Below are positions 1 through 5,553 of a stretch of DNA of 7,912 nucleotides, one piece after another. A model generated the notes under the pieces. It saw only the letters and a list, made by a program, of their open reading frames with translations. It was not told the DNA's origin and did not search any database. Source of the DNA: JAAYZQ01 sp034428935 (GTDB lineage: Bacteria > Chloroflexota > Anaerolineae > JAAYZQ01); NCBI GenBank assembly GCA_034428935.1, contig DAOUHB010000184.1, forward strand, positions 1 to 7,912, written 5' to 3'. Both the position numbers and the translations under genes were made by a program. Numbering within the stretch: the stretch's first letter is position 1; each line of letters opens with the position of its first letter.

Positions 1-24
1 AAGAGCGAGAGACGGGGGTTTTCT

Positions 25-183
25 ATGTCCGAGACGCGGAGCGAGAAGCTAGATCCGAGGGTTGAGCGGCTGTTGGCGCTGATTCTGGAAGCACGCAAGG
101 CGCGGCTGGCCAGCGGCGCCCCTGGGCAGGCAAAGCCGCGGGCGACGTCGCCCCGGTCAAGGCCATCGGCGGGCGCAAGATAG
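25..183 (+). CDS. Small hypothetical protein, 52 aa
   Basis: The ORF begins at an ATG preceded by a purine-rich GGGGG stretch about 7 bases upstream and ends at TAG (181-183). The product starts MSETRSEKLDPRVERLLALI. Residues 10-31 could form an amphipathic helix; the C-terminal third is rich in Pro, Ser, Arg and Gly and looks disordered. I do not recognise a family. The frame stays open upstream to the window edge, so this could also be the tail of a longer gene. A competing frame (base 3 to the TGA at 63-65, ending in residues VRDAEREARSEG) may be the true 3' end of an upstream gene, which would then overlap this ORF. The next gene lies 230 bp downstream, so no operon is implied. Coding status is uncertain. 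Confidence 0.3.
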   Translation: MSETRSEKLDPRVERLLALILEARKARLASGAPGQAKPRATSPRSRPSAGAR

Positions 184-351
184 GTTATGATATTGGCCCT
201 TGTGGAAACCGATGCCCCGAGCGGCGGCCCTCTTCTTTCCCGGCACCCTGGCCGCCAAAAGCGCAAAACCCGTTTCTATCCTGATTAACACGTTCACTAC
301 ACCTTCACTTTGTTTCTCTTTGTAGGGGAGTGAAACCGGGCCGACCCAGAC
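184..351. other. Intergenic region with short TTCACT repeats
   Basis: No convincing gene is seen here. TTCACT occurs at 293-298 and again at 304-309, 11 bp apart (one helical turn), and its inverse AGTGAA lies at 329-334. All three sit just upstream of the -35 box at 352. They could be binding sites for a regulator of the downstream HTH gene, but 6-bp repeats in a short region carry little statistical weight. Confidence 0.25.
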
Positions 352-380
352 TTGACGGGGGTTGCAAGGCCGGGTATAAT
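352..380 (+). promoter_or_regulatory. Near-consensus sigma-70 promoter of the HTH gene
   Basis: The -35 box is TTGACG (352-357) and the -10 box is a perfect TATAAT (375-380), separated by exactly 17 bp. The predicted transcription start is near 387, giving a leader of about 25 nt before the ATG at 413. Because the in-frame ATG at 383 lies upstream of that start, the promoter argues against using it. Confidence 0.8.
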
Positions 381-412
381 GTATGAAGCTGTATACTTTT
401 CGAGGGGGCAGG

Positions 413-619
413 ATGAGCGAGCCTTTGACGGCAGAGCAGGCAGCAGAAGAGCTGGGCTACACCCTCAATCACCTTTACCGGCTGCTGAGAGGTGGCAAGA
501 TCCAGGCCCGGCGCTTTGGACAAGCCTACCTGATTGACCGTCAAGAGGTGGAGCGTATCAAGGCCCTCCAGGGACCGAAGGGGCGGTTGCCCCGGGCACC
601 TAAACAACGGAAGGGCTGA
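413..619 (+). CDS. Excisionase-family helix-turn-helix DNA-binding protein, 68 aa
   Basis: This is a small MerR/excisionase-like DNA-binding protein of the helix_turn_helix_17 type. The HTH spans residues 4-54: the first helix is TAEQAAEELG, the recognition helix YTLNHLYRLLRGGKI, followed by the typical small wing ARRFGQAYLIDRQEVERI. A basic tail (PRAPKQRKG) closes the protein. The start at 413 is chosen because GAGGGGG lies 5-11 bases upstream and because the promoter at 352-380 would start transcription after the alternative ATG at 383. Such proteins act as excisionases or recombination directionality factors of mobile elements, or as stand-alone regulators. No integrase is visible in the window, so the role is open. 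The 3' end overlaps the metallophosphoesterase remnant on the opposite strand by 20 bp. Confidence 0.85.
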   Translation: MSEPLTAEQAAEELGYTLNHLYRLLRGGKIQARRFGQAYLIDRQEVERIKALQGPKGRLPRAPKQRKG

Positions 620-806
620 CGACGGCGGTTGTTGCTGCATGGTAGACCACGTGCACCGGCCCGCCAAAGCCCTCGGCGATCTGGGCCAGGGTAAACGGCG
701 CGCAGAAATCGCCGCAAAAGACGAGAGCGTCCGCCTCCAGGCTGGCGAGCAGCTTTTCCAGCTTCCAGATGTTGTCGTGAACGTCCGATAGGACTGCAAT
801 CTTCAT
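600..806 (-). pseudogene. Truncated YfcE-like metallophosphoesterase remnant
   Basis: The start is sound: ATG at 806 with AAGGGAG about 8 bases upstream. Residues 1-54 are a clear N-terminus of a small cytoplasmic calcineurin-like phosphoesterase, with the DxH motif (SDVHDN, D8 and H10), the GD motif (FCGDF, G32-D33) and the conserved stretch APFTLAQIAEGFGGPVHVV. Homology stops at about base 645. The family's next motif, GNND, is absent in frame and is followed here by YHAATTAVVSPSVV and a stop. The later GHNH/GHTH metal-binding motifs are missing too. Family members are usually around 150-180 aa; this one is 68. A shifted frame reads SNNR just where GNND would be expected, so a frameshift plus loss of the distal part is possible. 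The product should be inactive. The convergent HTH gene occupies the place where the 3' part should be. Confidence 0.75.
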
Positions 807-868
807 GTCGGTTTCTCCCTTGTTGGTTGGCCCTTGCTGATTTGGGGCCCATCCCCTGGCCCGTCGCG

Positions 869-884
869 TCCTCCCTTAGGAGGA
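869..884 (-). other. Short inverted repeat at the stop codon of the toroid-fold gene
   Basis: TCCTCC (869-874) and GGAGGA (879-884) form a perfect 6-bp stem with a 4-base loop that contains part of the TAA stop (876-878). No U-tract follows on the minus strand, so this is at best a weak or factor-assisted terminator. It may be chance in GC-rich DNA. Confidence 0.25.
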
Positions 885-1838
885 GAGAGACGTCTTCTCA
901 CTTCCCGGCATGGGAAGGGGGGTCGGGGGAGCCAGGCAGCGCAGCGCCCGAATCGTAACCCACTTGTTTGGCCGGTTGACCTGCCCGAAGCTGCCCCAGG
1001 TGTTGCCAGGGGTCCGCTCCAGGGGCCAGCGTCCGTCGCGGTCTCGCTTGCTGCGCACCAGGTCGACGGCGGCGGCCAGGCGCGGGTCAGCGCCGTGGCC
1101 TGTCTCGACGAGGGCCTCTATGGCTTCCAGCAAGTCCGGGGCGTCCGCCGGCGGGAAGCCAAGGCGCTGCCACGCGGTGCTTTCTTCTTGCAGCAGTGCA
1201 TGACCCCCTTCGGCCAGCAGGGACTCGGCGGCCATGCCCATGGCCTCGACCATTGCCGGCGAGCGCAGCGGTTCGGGTATGGAGGCCAGGCCCGCCAGGG
1301 ACCTGGCGGCAGCGGCGAGGCCGGGGCCCTCTGCCCCGTGGCCGGCATGCCGGCGGGCCCGGGGGCGCAGCACCACGCCGGCCAGGGCCTCGGCGGTCTC
1401 CAGCAGGCGCGGGTCCTCGTAGCCCAGTTGTCCGAAGGCGCGCAGCAGGTTGCCGTTCAGGCCCGCCGTCGCCTGCCGGGCCGTCCTCCCTGCCGAGAAC
1501 CGGCCGTCGGGCAGGCGGCTGTGGTCCAGGACGTGGGCGCACGCGGCGTCGATGGCCTCGGCGCGTGGTGCGCCCAGGGCCGCCAAAAAGATCACCTGCC
1601 ACACCGTCGCCTTGTGCCGGGGGCTGTAGCCCACCCCGGGCGCCATCCAATAGCCGGCCGGCCACTGGGCGGCGAGGATGTCGCGGGCCGGGCCCCAGCC
1701 AGGGATGGCCGCCCGTGCCGCCTCCAGCTCCCGGTCACCGGCCGGCCGGCCCGCCAGGTGCTGCAGGGCCAGGGCGCGGGCCGAGGGATTCTCGGGCTCG
1801 AGCAGCCAAACCAGGGTCTCGTCCACGGCGCGGTTCAT
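876..1838 (-). CDS. Toroid-fold prenyltransferase/squalene-cyclase-like protein, 320 aa
   Basis: The ATG at 1838-1836 overlaps the TGA of the upstream glycosyltransferase (ATGA), so translation is probably coupled. The protein belongs to a Chloroflexota-type family with an alpha/alpha-toroid fold, often mislabelled in databases as 'nitrogen fixation protein NifH' although it has no P-loop ATPase features. Recognisable blocks are the N-terminal LVWLLEPENPSARALALQHL, ATVWQVIFLAALGAP (77-91), HVLDHSRLPDGRFS (102-115), LNGNLLRAFGQLGYEDPRLL (127-146), WQRLGFP (223-229), LLEAIEALVETGHGADPRL (236-254), the QW-like block SKRDRDGRWPLE (263-274) and KWVTIRALRCL (292-302). There is no signal peptide or membrane segment. 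The DxDD-type catalytic motif of true squalene-hopene cyclases is not evident, so enzymatic activity is not supported; the molecular function of the family is unknown to me. The usual paired Cys residues of relatives near residues 127 and 167 appear absent here. Confidence 0.75.
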   Translation of the reverse strand: MNRAVDETLVWLLEPENPSARALALQHLAGRPAGDRELEAARAAIPGWGPARDILAAQWPAGYWMAPGVGYSPRHKATVWQVIFLAALGAPRAEAIDAACAHVLDHSRLPDGRFSAGRTARQATAGLNGNLLRAFGQLGYEDPRLLETAEALAGVVLRPRARRHAGHGAEGPGLAAAARSLAGLASIPEPLRSPAMVEAMGMAAESLLAEGGHALLQEESTAWQRLGFPPADAPDLLEAIEALVETGHGADPRLAAAVDLVRSKRDRDGRWPLERTPGNTWGSFGQVNRPNKWVTIRALRCLAPPTPLPMPGSEKTSLSS

Positions 1839-3364
1839 TGGGTGGGGGGCGGCGTCGCCGACAGTTCCCCGTCGTGCAGGTAATAGACCTGGCGGTCGGG
1901 AAAGCGGGCCATGACCGCGGCGTCGATCTCGGGACCACTGCCCCGGGCATAGACCACGTCGTCGTCCAGGAGGGGGCTCATGCCCGCCAGCATGGCGCCG
2001 TACTCCAGCCACCGTTCGGCATAGACGATGACCAGGGCGTCGTGCAGGCCGGCCTCCTCGATGGGCTCGAGCTGCGACCGGGTAATGCCGTAAAAACCGT
2101 GGGCTTCTTGCAGCCGGCCGGGCATGTTCAGCGCCAGGGGCGCGGCCACGATGATGAGTGCCAGGGCACTTGCCAGGGCGGCCCTGGTGTGGTGCGGCCA
2201 GGGCCGGTCCCTCACCAGCCGGTCCCAGGCCTTCAGGAGCCCCACGGCCGCCAACAACCACAGCCCGGCAAAGCCCTCGAAATAGTAGCGCGGCCCCCAC
2301 AGCCGGGCGGGCGAGCCGATCCAGTAAAAGAGATAGGCCACGACGAGGCAGGCAAAGGGCGCGAGCAACGCCCAGTCGCGGGAGCGCCGGGGGCGGAGCG
2401 CCAGCCCTGCCACGAGGGGCAGCCAGCTCAGCCCCGGCCAGCCCAGCAGGTCGGTGGCGGCCCGGCCCATGTCCTGCTTGAGGTTGATCCAGGCATAGGC
2501 GGGCGAGTGCCCGCCGGGCATGGCGCCGATGCCCGGCCCAAAGCCCACGCGGTCGTAGGGCCACCATAGGAGATAGGGATTGAGCCACGGGTCGCCGGTG
2601 ACGGCCCACTGGTAGAGGGGCAGCAGCGCGGCCAGGACGCCGGCGCCGAGGGCCACCAGCAGGTAGCGGGGCCAGCCCGGCTGGCGGCGCACCACCTGCC
2701 ACAGAGCCCAGATCCCCAGGGGAGCGGCCCAGGCGATGGCGGTCAGCGACCGGGTCAGGAAGGCTGCTCCCAGGGCCAAACCTGCGCCCAGGGCGTACCA
2801 AGGGCTTTGCCCGCGGGCAGCCCACAGAAACCATAGGCCAAAGAGCAGCAGCCAGGCAAGGCTGGCCAGGTGGGACAGGTATGAGCCGCTCAGGACGAGA
2901 AAGAGGGGTGAGGCCAGCGCCAGCACGCCCGCCAGCAGGCCCGCCCGCTCGTCATACAGGCTGCGGCCCAGGCGGTAGAGCAGGTAGACCGACAGGGCGG
3001 CCAGCAGCGGGTTGACCAGCCAGGGCGCCCCGGCCAGCACCCCCAGCGACAGGACCGCGGGCCAGCCCGGTGGGTACTTGCCAAAGCGCCGGCCTTCGTG
3101 GTCCAGCACAAACGGCGTCCAGAAGGCCTCCGGGCTCTCGGGCGAGGGCACTGTCAGGCGTCCGAGGGCCAGGGTTCGGGCCTGAAAGAGGTAGGCGACC
3201 TCGTCCTCCAGGTGGGGCAGCCGCTCGAAAGCGAAATGGGCGATGAGGGCCGTGATCAAGCAAGCCGCGGCGCAGAGGAGGATGATCCATCGTCCCGCTC
3301 CTCGGCCCGGCGTGCTCGCCGGCTCCTTGCCTTCCATCCCTTTCATGCCGGGATGATACCACAC
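1835..3364 (-). CDS. GT39/ArnT-like polytopic membrane glycosyltransferase
   Basis: This is a GT-C fold glycosyltransferase of the dolichyl-phosphate-mannose/ArnT type, expected to move a sugar from a polyprenyl-phosphate donor on the outer face of the membrane. After a short hydrophilic N-terminus, a membrane helix at residues 26-46 leads into the first extracytoplasmic loop with the acidic motif LEDEVAY (D54-E55), the typical catalytic/metal site. GKYPPGWPAVLSLG (95-108) matches the conserved loop before the next helix. About nine more hydrophobic segments follow, up to around residue 420. A hydrophilic domain of roughly 80-90 residues closes the protein. The start is uncertain: GTG at 3364 has AGGG 7 bases upstream, while the ATGs at 3346 and 3337 lack a well-spaced SD. 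The gene lies 57 bp behind the WYL regulator and overlaps the next gene by 4 bp. Acceptor and sugar cannot be read from sequence. Confidence 0.82.
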   Translation of the reverse strand: MWYHPGMKGMEGKEPASTPGRGAGRWIILLCAAACLITALIAHFAFERLPHLEDEVAYLFQARTLALGRLTVPSPESPEAFWTPFVLDHEGRRFGKYPPGWPAVLSLGVLAGAPWLVNPLLAALSVYLLYRLGRSLYDERAGLLAGVLALASPLFLVLSGSYLSHLASLAWLLLFGLWFLWAARGQSPWYALGAGLALGAAFLTRSLTAIAWAAPLGIWALWQVVRRQPGWPRYLLVALGAGVLAALLPLYQWAVTGDPWLNPYLLWWPYDRVGFGPGIGAMPGGHSPAYAWINLKQDMGRAATDLLGWPGLSWLPLVAGLALRPRRSRDWALLAPFACLVVAYLFYWIGSPARLWGPRYYFEGFAGLWLLAAVGLLKAWDRLVRDRPWPHHTRAALASALALIIVAAPLALNMPGRLQEAHGFYGITRSQLEPIEEAGLHDALVIVYAERWLEYGAMLAGMSPLLDDDVVYARGSGPEIDAAVMARFPDRQVYYLHDGELSATPPPTQ

Positions 3365-3421
3365 ACTGGCGCCCTGGGCAAAACCTCACCCCTGGCGACG
3401 TGGGAGGGAGCTGTCGGAGCG

Positions 3422-4393
3422 TCAGGCGTCGCCGTCGTCAGGGTAGCGGGCGGCGATGGCGCGGGCTGTGTCACGGACCATGGCCACCAGCTCGGGCGGG
3501 CTGAGGACGGTGGCCCGGTCCTGGTAGGCCATGACCCAGCGACAGGGCCAGGCCAGGTCCGAGGCGTCAAAGGTGAGGAGCACGGAGCCATCCTCGTTTT
3601 CCGCCAGGTGCTGCCACTCTTCCTTGCGCTCGCGCACCACGTGGGCCACGTCGGCTTCAAAGCGCACCGCCACCCGGTAGTAGCTGCCCGGCCGCTCGTC
3701 GGCCATGCGCAGCAGGTAGTCGCGCGCCGAGAAGCTGGCCGGGATCTCGAAGGTCTGGCCGGTGGGCTCGATCTTCTGGATGCGGTCGACGCGAAAGGTG
3801 CGCAGCCCGGCGCGCAGGTGGCAGTAGCCGACGAGGTACCAGTTGCCCCACTGGAGTGCCAGGGCATAGGGATCGATGGTGCGCCGTGTGAGCTCCTGGC
3901 GAAAGGACTGGTAGACGGCCACCACCTGCCGGCGGTGCGCCACAGATCGCCGCAGCTCGGTCAGGAGCGGCTCCCACGGCCCATAGTCGCGCCGCAGCCA
4001 GCCGGTAACCACCAGCCCGCGCCGCGCCTGCTCGACCTCTTGCAACAGGTCCTCGGGCAGGACGTTGTCCAGCTTGGCCGTGGCCGCCACGACGGCGTCG
4101 TGGTACGAGGCGCCCCAGATCTCCCTGACGAGGGCGGCGCCCAGGTAGAGGGCCGTCGCCTCCTCGGGGGTAAAGATGAGGGGCGGCAGCTTGTAGCCCC
4201 GGACCAGGGAGAAGCCACCGTAGGGCCCGCGCTCCGAATAGATGGGGATGCCCAGCTCGTCGAGCATGGCCATGTAGCGGTGCACCGTGCGCTCCGAGAC
4301 GCCCAGCTCCTCGGCCAGCTCGCTGGCCTTGAGCGTGCCCCGCGATTGCAGGATCAGGATGATCGAAAGCAGCCGAGTTGCGACGTGGCTCAT
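3422..4393 (-). CDS. WYL-domain transcriptional regulator (YafY/DeoR-type HTH), 323 aa
   Basis: Residues 1-60 form a winged HTH of the HTH_11/DeoR type (LLSIILILQSRGTLKASELA, then EELGVSERTVHRYMAMLDEL and the wing GPYGGFSLVRGY). A helical linker follows (about 72-160). The WYL domain starts near 165 and holds the name-giving motif in GNWYLVGYCHL (W185-Y186-L187) and the ligand-contact strand LRTFRVDRI (197-205). A C-terminal WCX-like extension ends the protein. WYL proteins sense ligands, often nucleic acids or nucleotides, and control DNA-damage, phage-defence or metabolic genes; the effector here is unknown. The ATG at 4393 is chosen over an in-frame ATG at 4432 because TATAAT at 4405-4400 puts the transcription start at the ATG itself, making the mRNA leaderless. 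The gene diverges from the exported metallophosphoesterase gene, and candidate operators lie between them, which suggests autoregulation. Confidence 0.9.
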   Translation of the reverse strand: MSHVATRLLSIILILQSRGTLKASELAEELGVSERTVHRYMAMLDELGIPIYSERGPYGGFSLVRGYKLPPLIFTPEEATALYLGAALVREIWGASYHDAVVAATAKLDNVLPEDLLQEVEQARRGLVVTGWLRRDYGPWEPLLTELRRSVAHRRQVVAVYQSFRQELTRRTIDPYALALQWGNWYLVGYCHLRAGLRTFRVDRIQKIEPTGQTFEIPASFSARDYLLRMADERPGSYYRVAVRFEADVAHVVRERKEEWQHLAENEDGSVLLTFDASDLAWPCRWVMAYQDRATVLSPPELVAMVRDTARAIAARYPDDGDA

Positions 4394-4399
4394 GGGCCT

Positions 4400-4408
4400 A
4401 TTATAGCA
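4400..4408 (-). promoter_or_regulatory. Extended -10 promoter of the WYL regulator (leaderless)
   Basis: On the minus strand the sequence TGCTATAAT gives a perfect -10 hexamer (4405-4400) with the extended TGn element. The -35 region is poor: the best match, GTGCAA at 4427-4422 with a 16-bp spacer, has three of six bases. Only 6 bp separate the hexamer from the ATG, so the predicted +1 is the A at 4393 and the transcript has no leader or SD. Confidence 0.75.
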
Positions 4409-4414
4409 TAAATT

Positions 4415-4432
4415 CACGACATTGCACGTCAT
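4415..4432. promoter_or_regulatory. Imperfect operator-like copy overlapping the regulator promoter
   Basis: CACGACATTGCACGTCAT matches the inner 18 bp of the perfect inverted repeat (4446-4463) at 12 of 18 positions without gaps, including the complete half-site CGTCAT. It is offset by 31 bp, about three helical turns. It covers roughly -22 to -39 of the predicted regulator promoter, where binding could block RNA polymerase or replace the missing -35 contact. Confidence 0.5.
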
Positions 4433-4440
4433 AAATAGGA

Positions 4441-4469
4441 ACGATCATGACGTTCTGCGTCATGATCGT
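4441..4469. promoter_or_regulatory. Perfect 12-bp inverted repeat, candidate WYL operator
   Basis: ACGATCATGACG (4441-4452) and CGTCATGATCGT (4458-4469) are exact reverse complements separated by 5 bp (TTCTG). The repeat lies between the divergent promoters of the WYL regulator and the exported metallophosphoesterase. Position, symmetry and the second copy at 4415-4432 favour a dimeric regulator binding site over a terminator. There is no T-tract on either side, and the repeat is upstream of both predicted transcription starts. Confidence 0.7.
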
Positions 4470-4472
4470 GGG

Positions 4473-4488
4473 GCAGCCTTCGGGCTGC
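4473..4488. repeat. Short inverted repeat with TTCG loop
   Basis: GCAGCC (4473-4478) and GGCTGC (4483-4488) flank TTCG, the loop of a very stable RNA tetraloop hairpin if transcribed in the plus direction. It lies upstream of both predicted promoters in the divergent region and would not be transcribed from either, so a hairpin role is doubtful. It might be another protein-binding palindrome. Confidence 0.35.
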
Positions 4489-4499
4489 GTGCGGCTCGT

Positions 4500-4528
4500 T
4501 TGCCCTGGAGGCCGGGTCGTGCTATAAT
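4500..4528 (+). promoter_or_regulatory. Sigma-70 promoter of the metallophosphoesterase/ferredoxin operon
   Basis: The -35 box TTGCCC (4500-4505, four of six bases) and the perfect -10 TATAAT (4523-4528) are 17 bp apart, and TGC directly before the -10 gives the extended element. The predicted start is near 4535, leaving a leader of about 70 nt before the ATG at 4605. The TGCTATAAT core is identical to that of the divergent regulator promoter. Confidence 0.7.
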
Positions 4529-4604
4529 GGCGGCCACGGAAGGGCCACCAGGTGTGGGTGCAGTCCATCTGGAGAACCAGGCACAGGGGGGAGAACGGTC
4601 GGGT

Positions 4605-5507
4605 ATGTCGCCAACGACGGGCGAGGGATCGGCAGGAGGACGGCCGCCGGCCGGGGTCAGCCGCCGGCGCTTCTTGTCGTGGGTCCTGGGCGCCGGGCTG
4701 GCGCTGGGCGCGGCGGCCTCGGCAACGGCGGGCTATGCCCTGGTGCTGGAGCCCGGCTGGCTCCAGGTCAAGCGCGTCCCGGTGGTGCTGCCCGGCCTGC
4801 CGCCGGCCCTCGACGGGCTGTCCATTGCCCACCTGACCGACTTGCATTGGGGGAGGTACACCGGCCTGCGCGAGATCCGGGCCGCCGTGGAGGCGGCCAA
4901 CGCCCTCGAGCCGGACCTGGTGGTGCTCACCGGGGATTACGTCCTGGGCTCGGCGGCCTATGCCGAGCCGTGCGCCGCCGAGCTGGCGGCCCTGCGCGCT
5001 CCCCTGGGGGTCTATGCTGTCGCCGGCAACCACGACCACTGGACCGACATTGCGACGGTCGGCGGCGCCCTGGCCGCCGCCGGGCTGCCGCTGATGCGAA
5101 ACGAGGCGCGGCGGCTAGAGGTGGCCGGTTCGGCGCTGTGGCTGGCCGGCCTGGATGACGTCTGCGAGGGGCACGACGACCTCGAATCTGCCCTGGCGCC
5201 CGTTCCCCCGGGCGAGCCGGTCCTGCTCCTGGTCCACGAGCCCGATTTTGCCGTAGTGGCCGCCTTCGCGCCGTGGTCGATCCTGTTGCAGCTCTCGGGC
5301 CACTCCCACGGCGGACAGGTGTGCCTGCCCTTCGTGGGGCCGCCGATTCTGCCCTGGCTGGGCCGGATCTATCCCGCCGGGCTGCAGGCCGTGACGGGCG
5401 CGTCCTTGCAAGTCTACACCAACTGCGGCGTGGGGGTCATCAGTCCGCCCGTGCGCATCAACTGCCGGCCCGAGGTCGCGCTCCTGACCCTGCGGGCCGC
5501 CGGGTAA
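4605..5507 (+). CDS. Tat-exported YkuE/YaeI-like metallophosphoesterase, 300 aa
   Basis: This is a calcineurin-like phosphoesterase of the YkuE/YaeI group, a binuclear-metal hydrolase acting outside the cytoplasm on phosphoester substrates (lipid or envelope substrates are known for relatives). A twin-arginine signal is clear: SRRRFL at residues 19-24, then a hydrophobic stretch to about 47 with no obvious lipobox. The catalytic blocks are complete and in order: DLH (D79, H81), GD (G110-D111), GNHDHW (141-146), VHEPD (H211) and SGHSHGGQ (H233, H235). The ATG at 4605 is taken because it puts the Tat motif at a normal distance from the N-terminus; GGGGGGAG lies about 12 bases upstream, a long spacing. 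An in-frame extension to 4422 would cross the promoter and operator region and is rejected. The Fe-S gene follows 46 bp downstream, probably in the same operon. The physiological substrate is not determinable here. Confidence 0.9.
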   Translation: MSPTTGEGSAGGRPPAGVSRRRFLSWVLGAGLALGAAASATAGYALVLEPGWLQVKRVPVVLPGLPPALDGLSIAHLTDLHWGRYTGLREIRAAVEAANALEPDLVVLTGDYVLGSAAYAEPCAAELAALRAPLGVYAVAGNHDHWTDIATVGGALAAAGLPLMRNEARRLEVAGSALWLAGLDDVCEGHDDLESALAPVPPGEPVLLLVHEPDFAVVAAFAPWSILLQLSGHSHGGQVCLPFVGPPILPWLGRIYPAGLQAVTGASLQVYTNCGVGVISPPVRINCRPEVALLTLRAAG

Positions 5508-5553
5508 AGTCGGGGCAGGCTCGCCCCACAGAGCGGGAAAGGATGGAGGAAGG

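Noticed and set aside
383..412. ATG at 383 as start of the HTH gene
   Set aside because: It lies only 2 bp after the -10 box, before the predicted transcription start, while the ATG at 413 has a proper SD.
305..852. Overlapping minus-strand frames around the HTH gene and the phosphoesterase remnant
   Set aside because: They have no family resemblance apart from the SNNR stretch, which is best read as a trace of the phosphoesterase GNND motif.
876..1838. Nitrogenase iron protein (NifH), the name often given to this family
   Set aside because: There is no P-loop and no nitrogenase Fe-protein cysteine ligands; the repeats are of toroid type, so the label is a database misannotation.
1196..2569. 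Long plus-strand open frame of 457 codons
   Set aside because: It is antisense to two recognisable genes, has Pro/Arg/Gly-rich shadow composition and shows no recognisable motif.
1839..2834. Upstream part of a 652-codon open frame on the minus strand that ends in the toroid-fold gene
   Set aside because: Only the last 320 codons look like a protein family. The upstream part is Arg/Pro/Gly/Ala-rich and lies out of frame within the clearly real glycosyltransferase; it is open because of high GC.
3098..4411. Plus-strand open frame of 437 codons opposite the WYL regulator
   Set aside because: The opposite strand encodes a complete HTH-WYL protein with all expected motifs; this frame has none and would cross the regulator's own promoter.
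4422..4604. N-terminal extension of the exported metallophosphoesterase to an ATG at 4422
   Set aside because: It would be encoded across the palindromes and both promoters, and would bury the Tat signal more than 75 residues into the protein.
5512..5527. GGGGC/GCCCC hairpin between the phosphoesterase and Fe-S genes as a terminator
   Set aside because: The stem is only 5 bp with a 6-base loop and no T-tract, and it lies in a 46-bp gap inside a likely operon.
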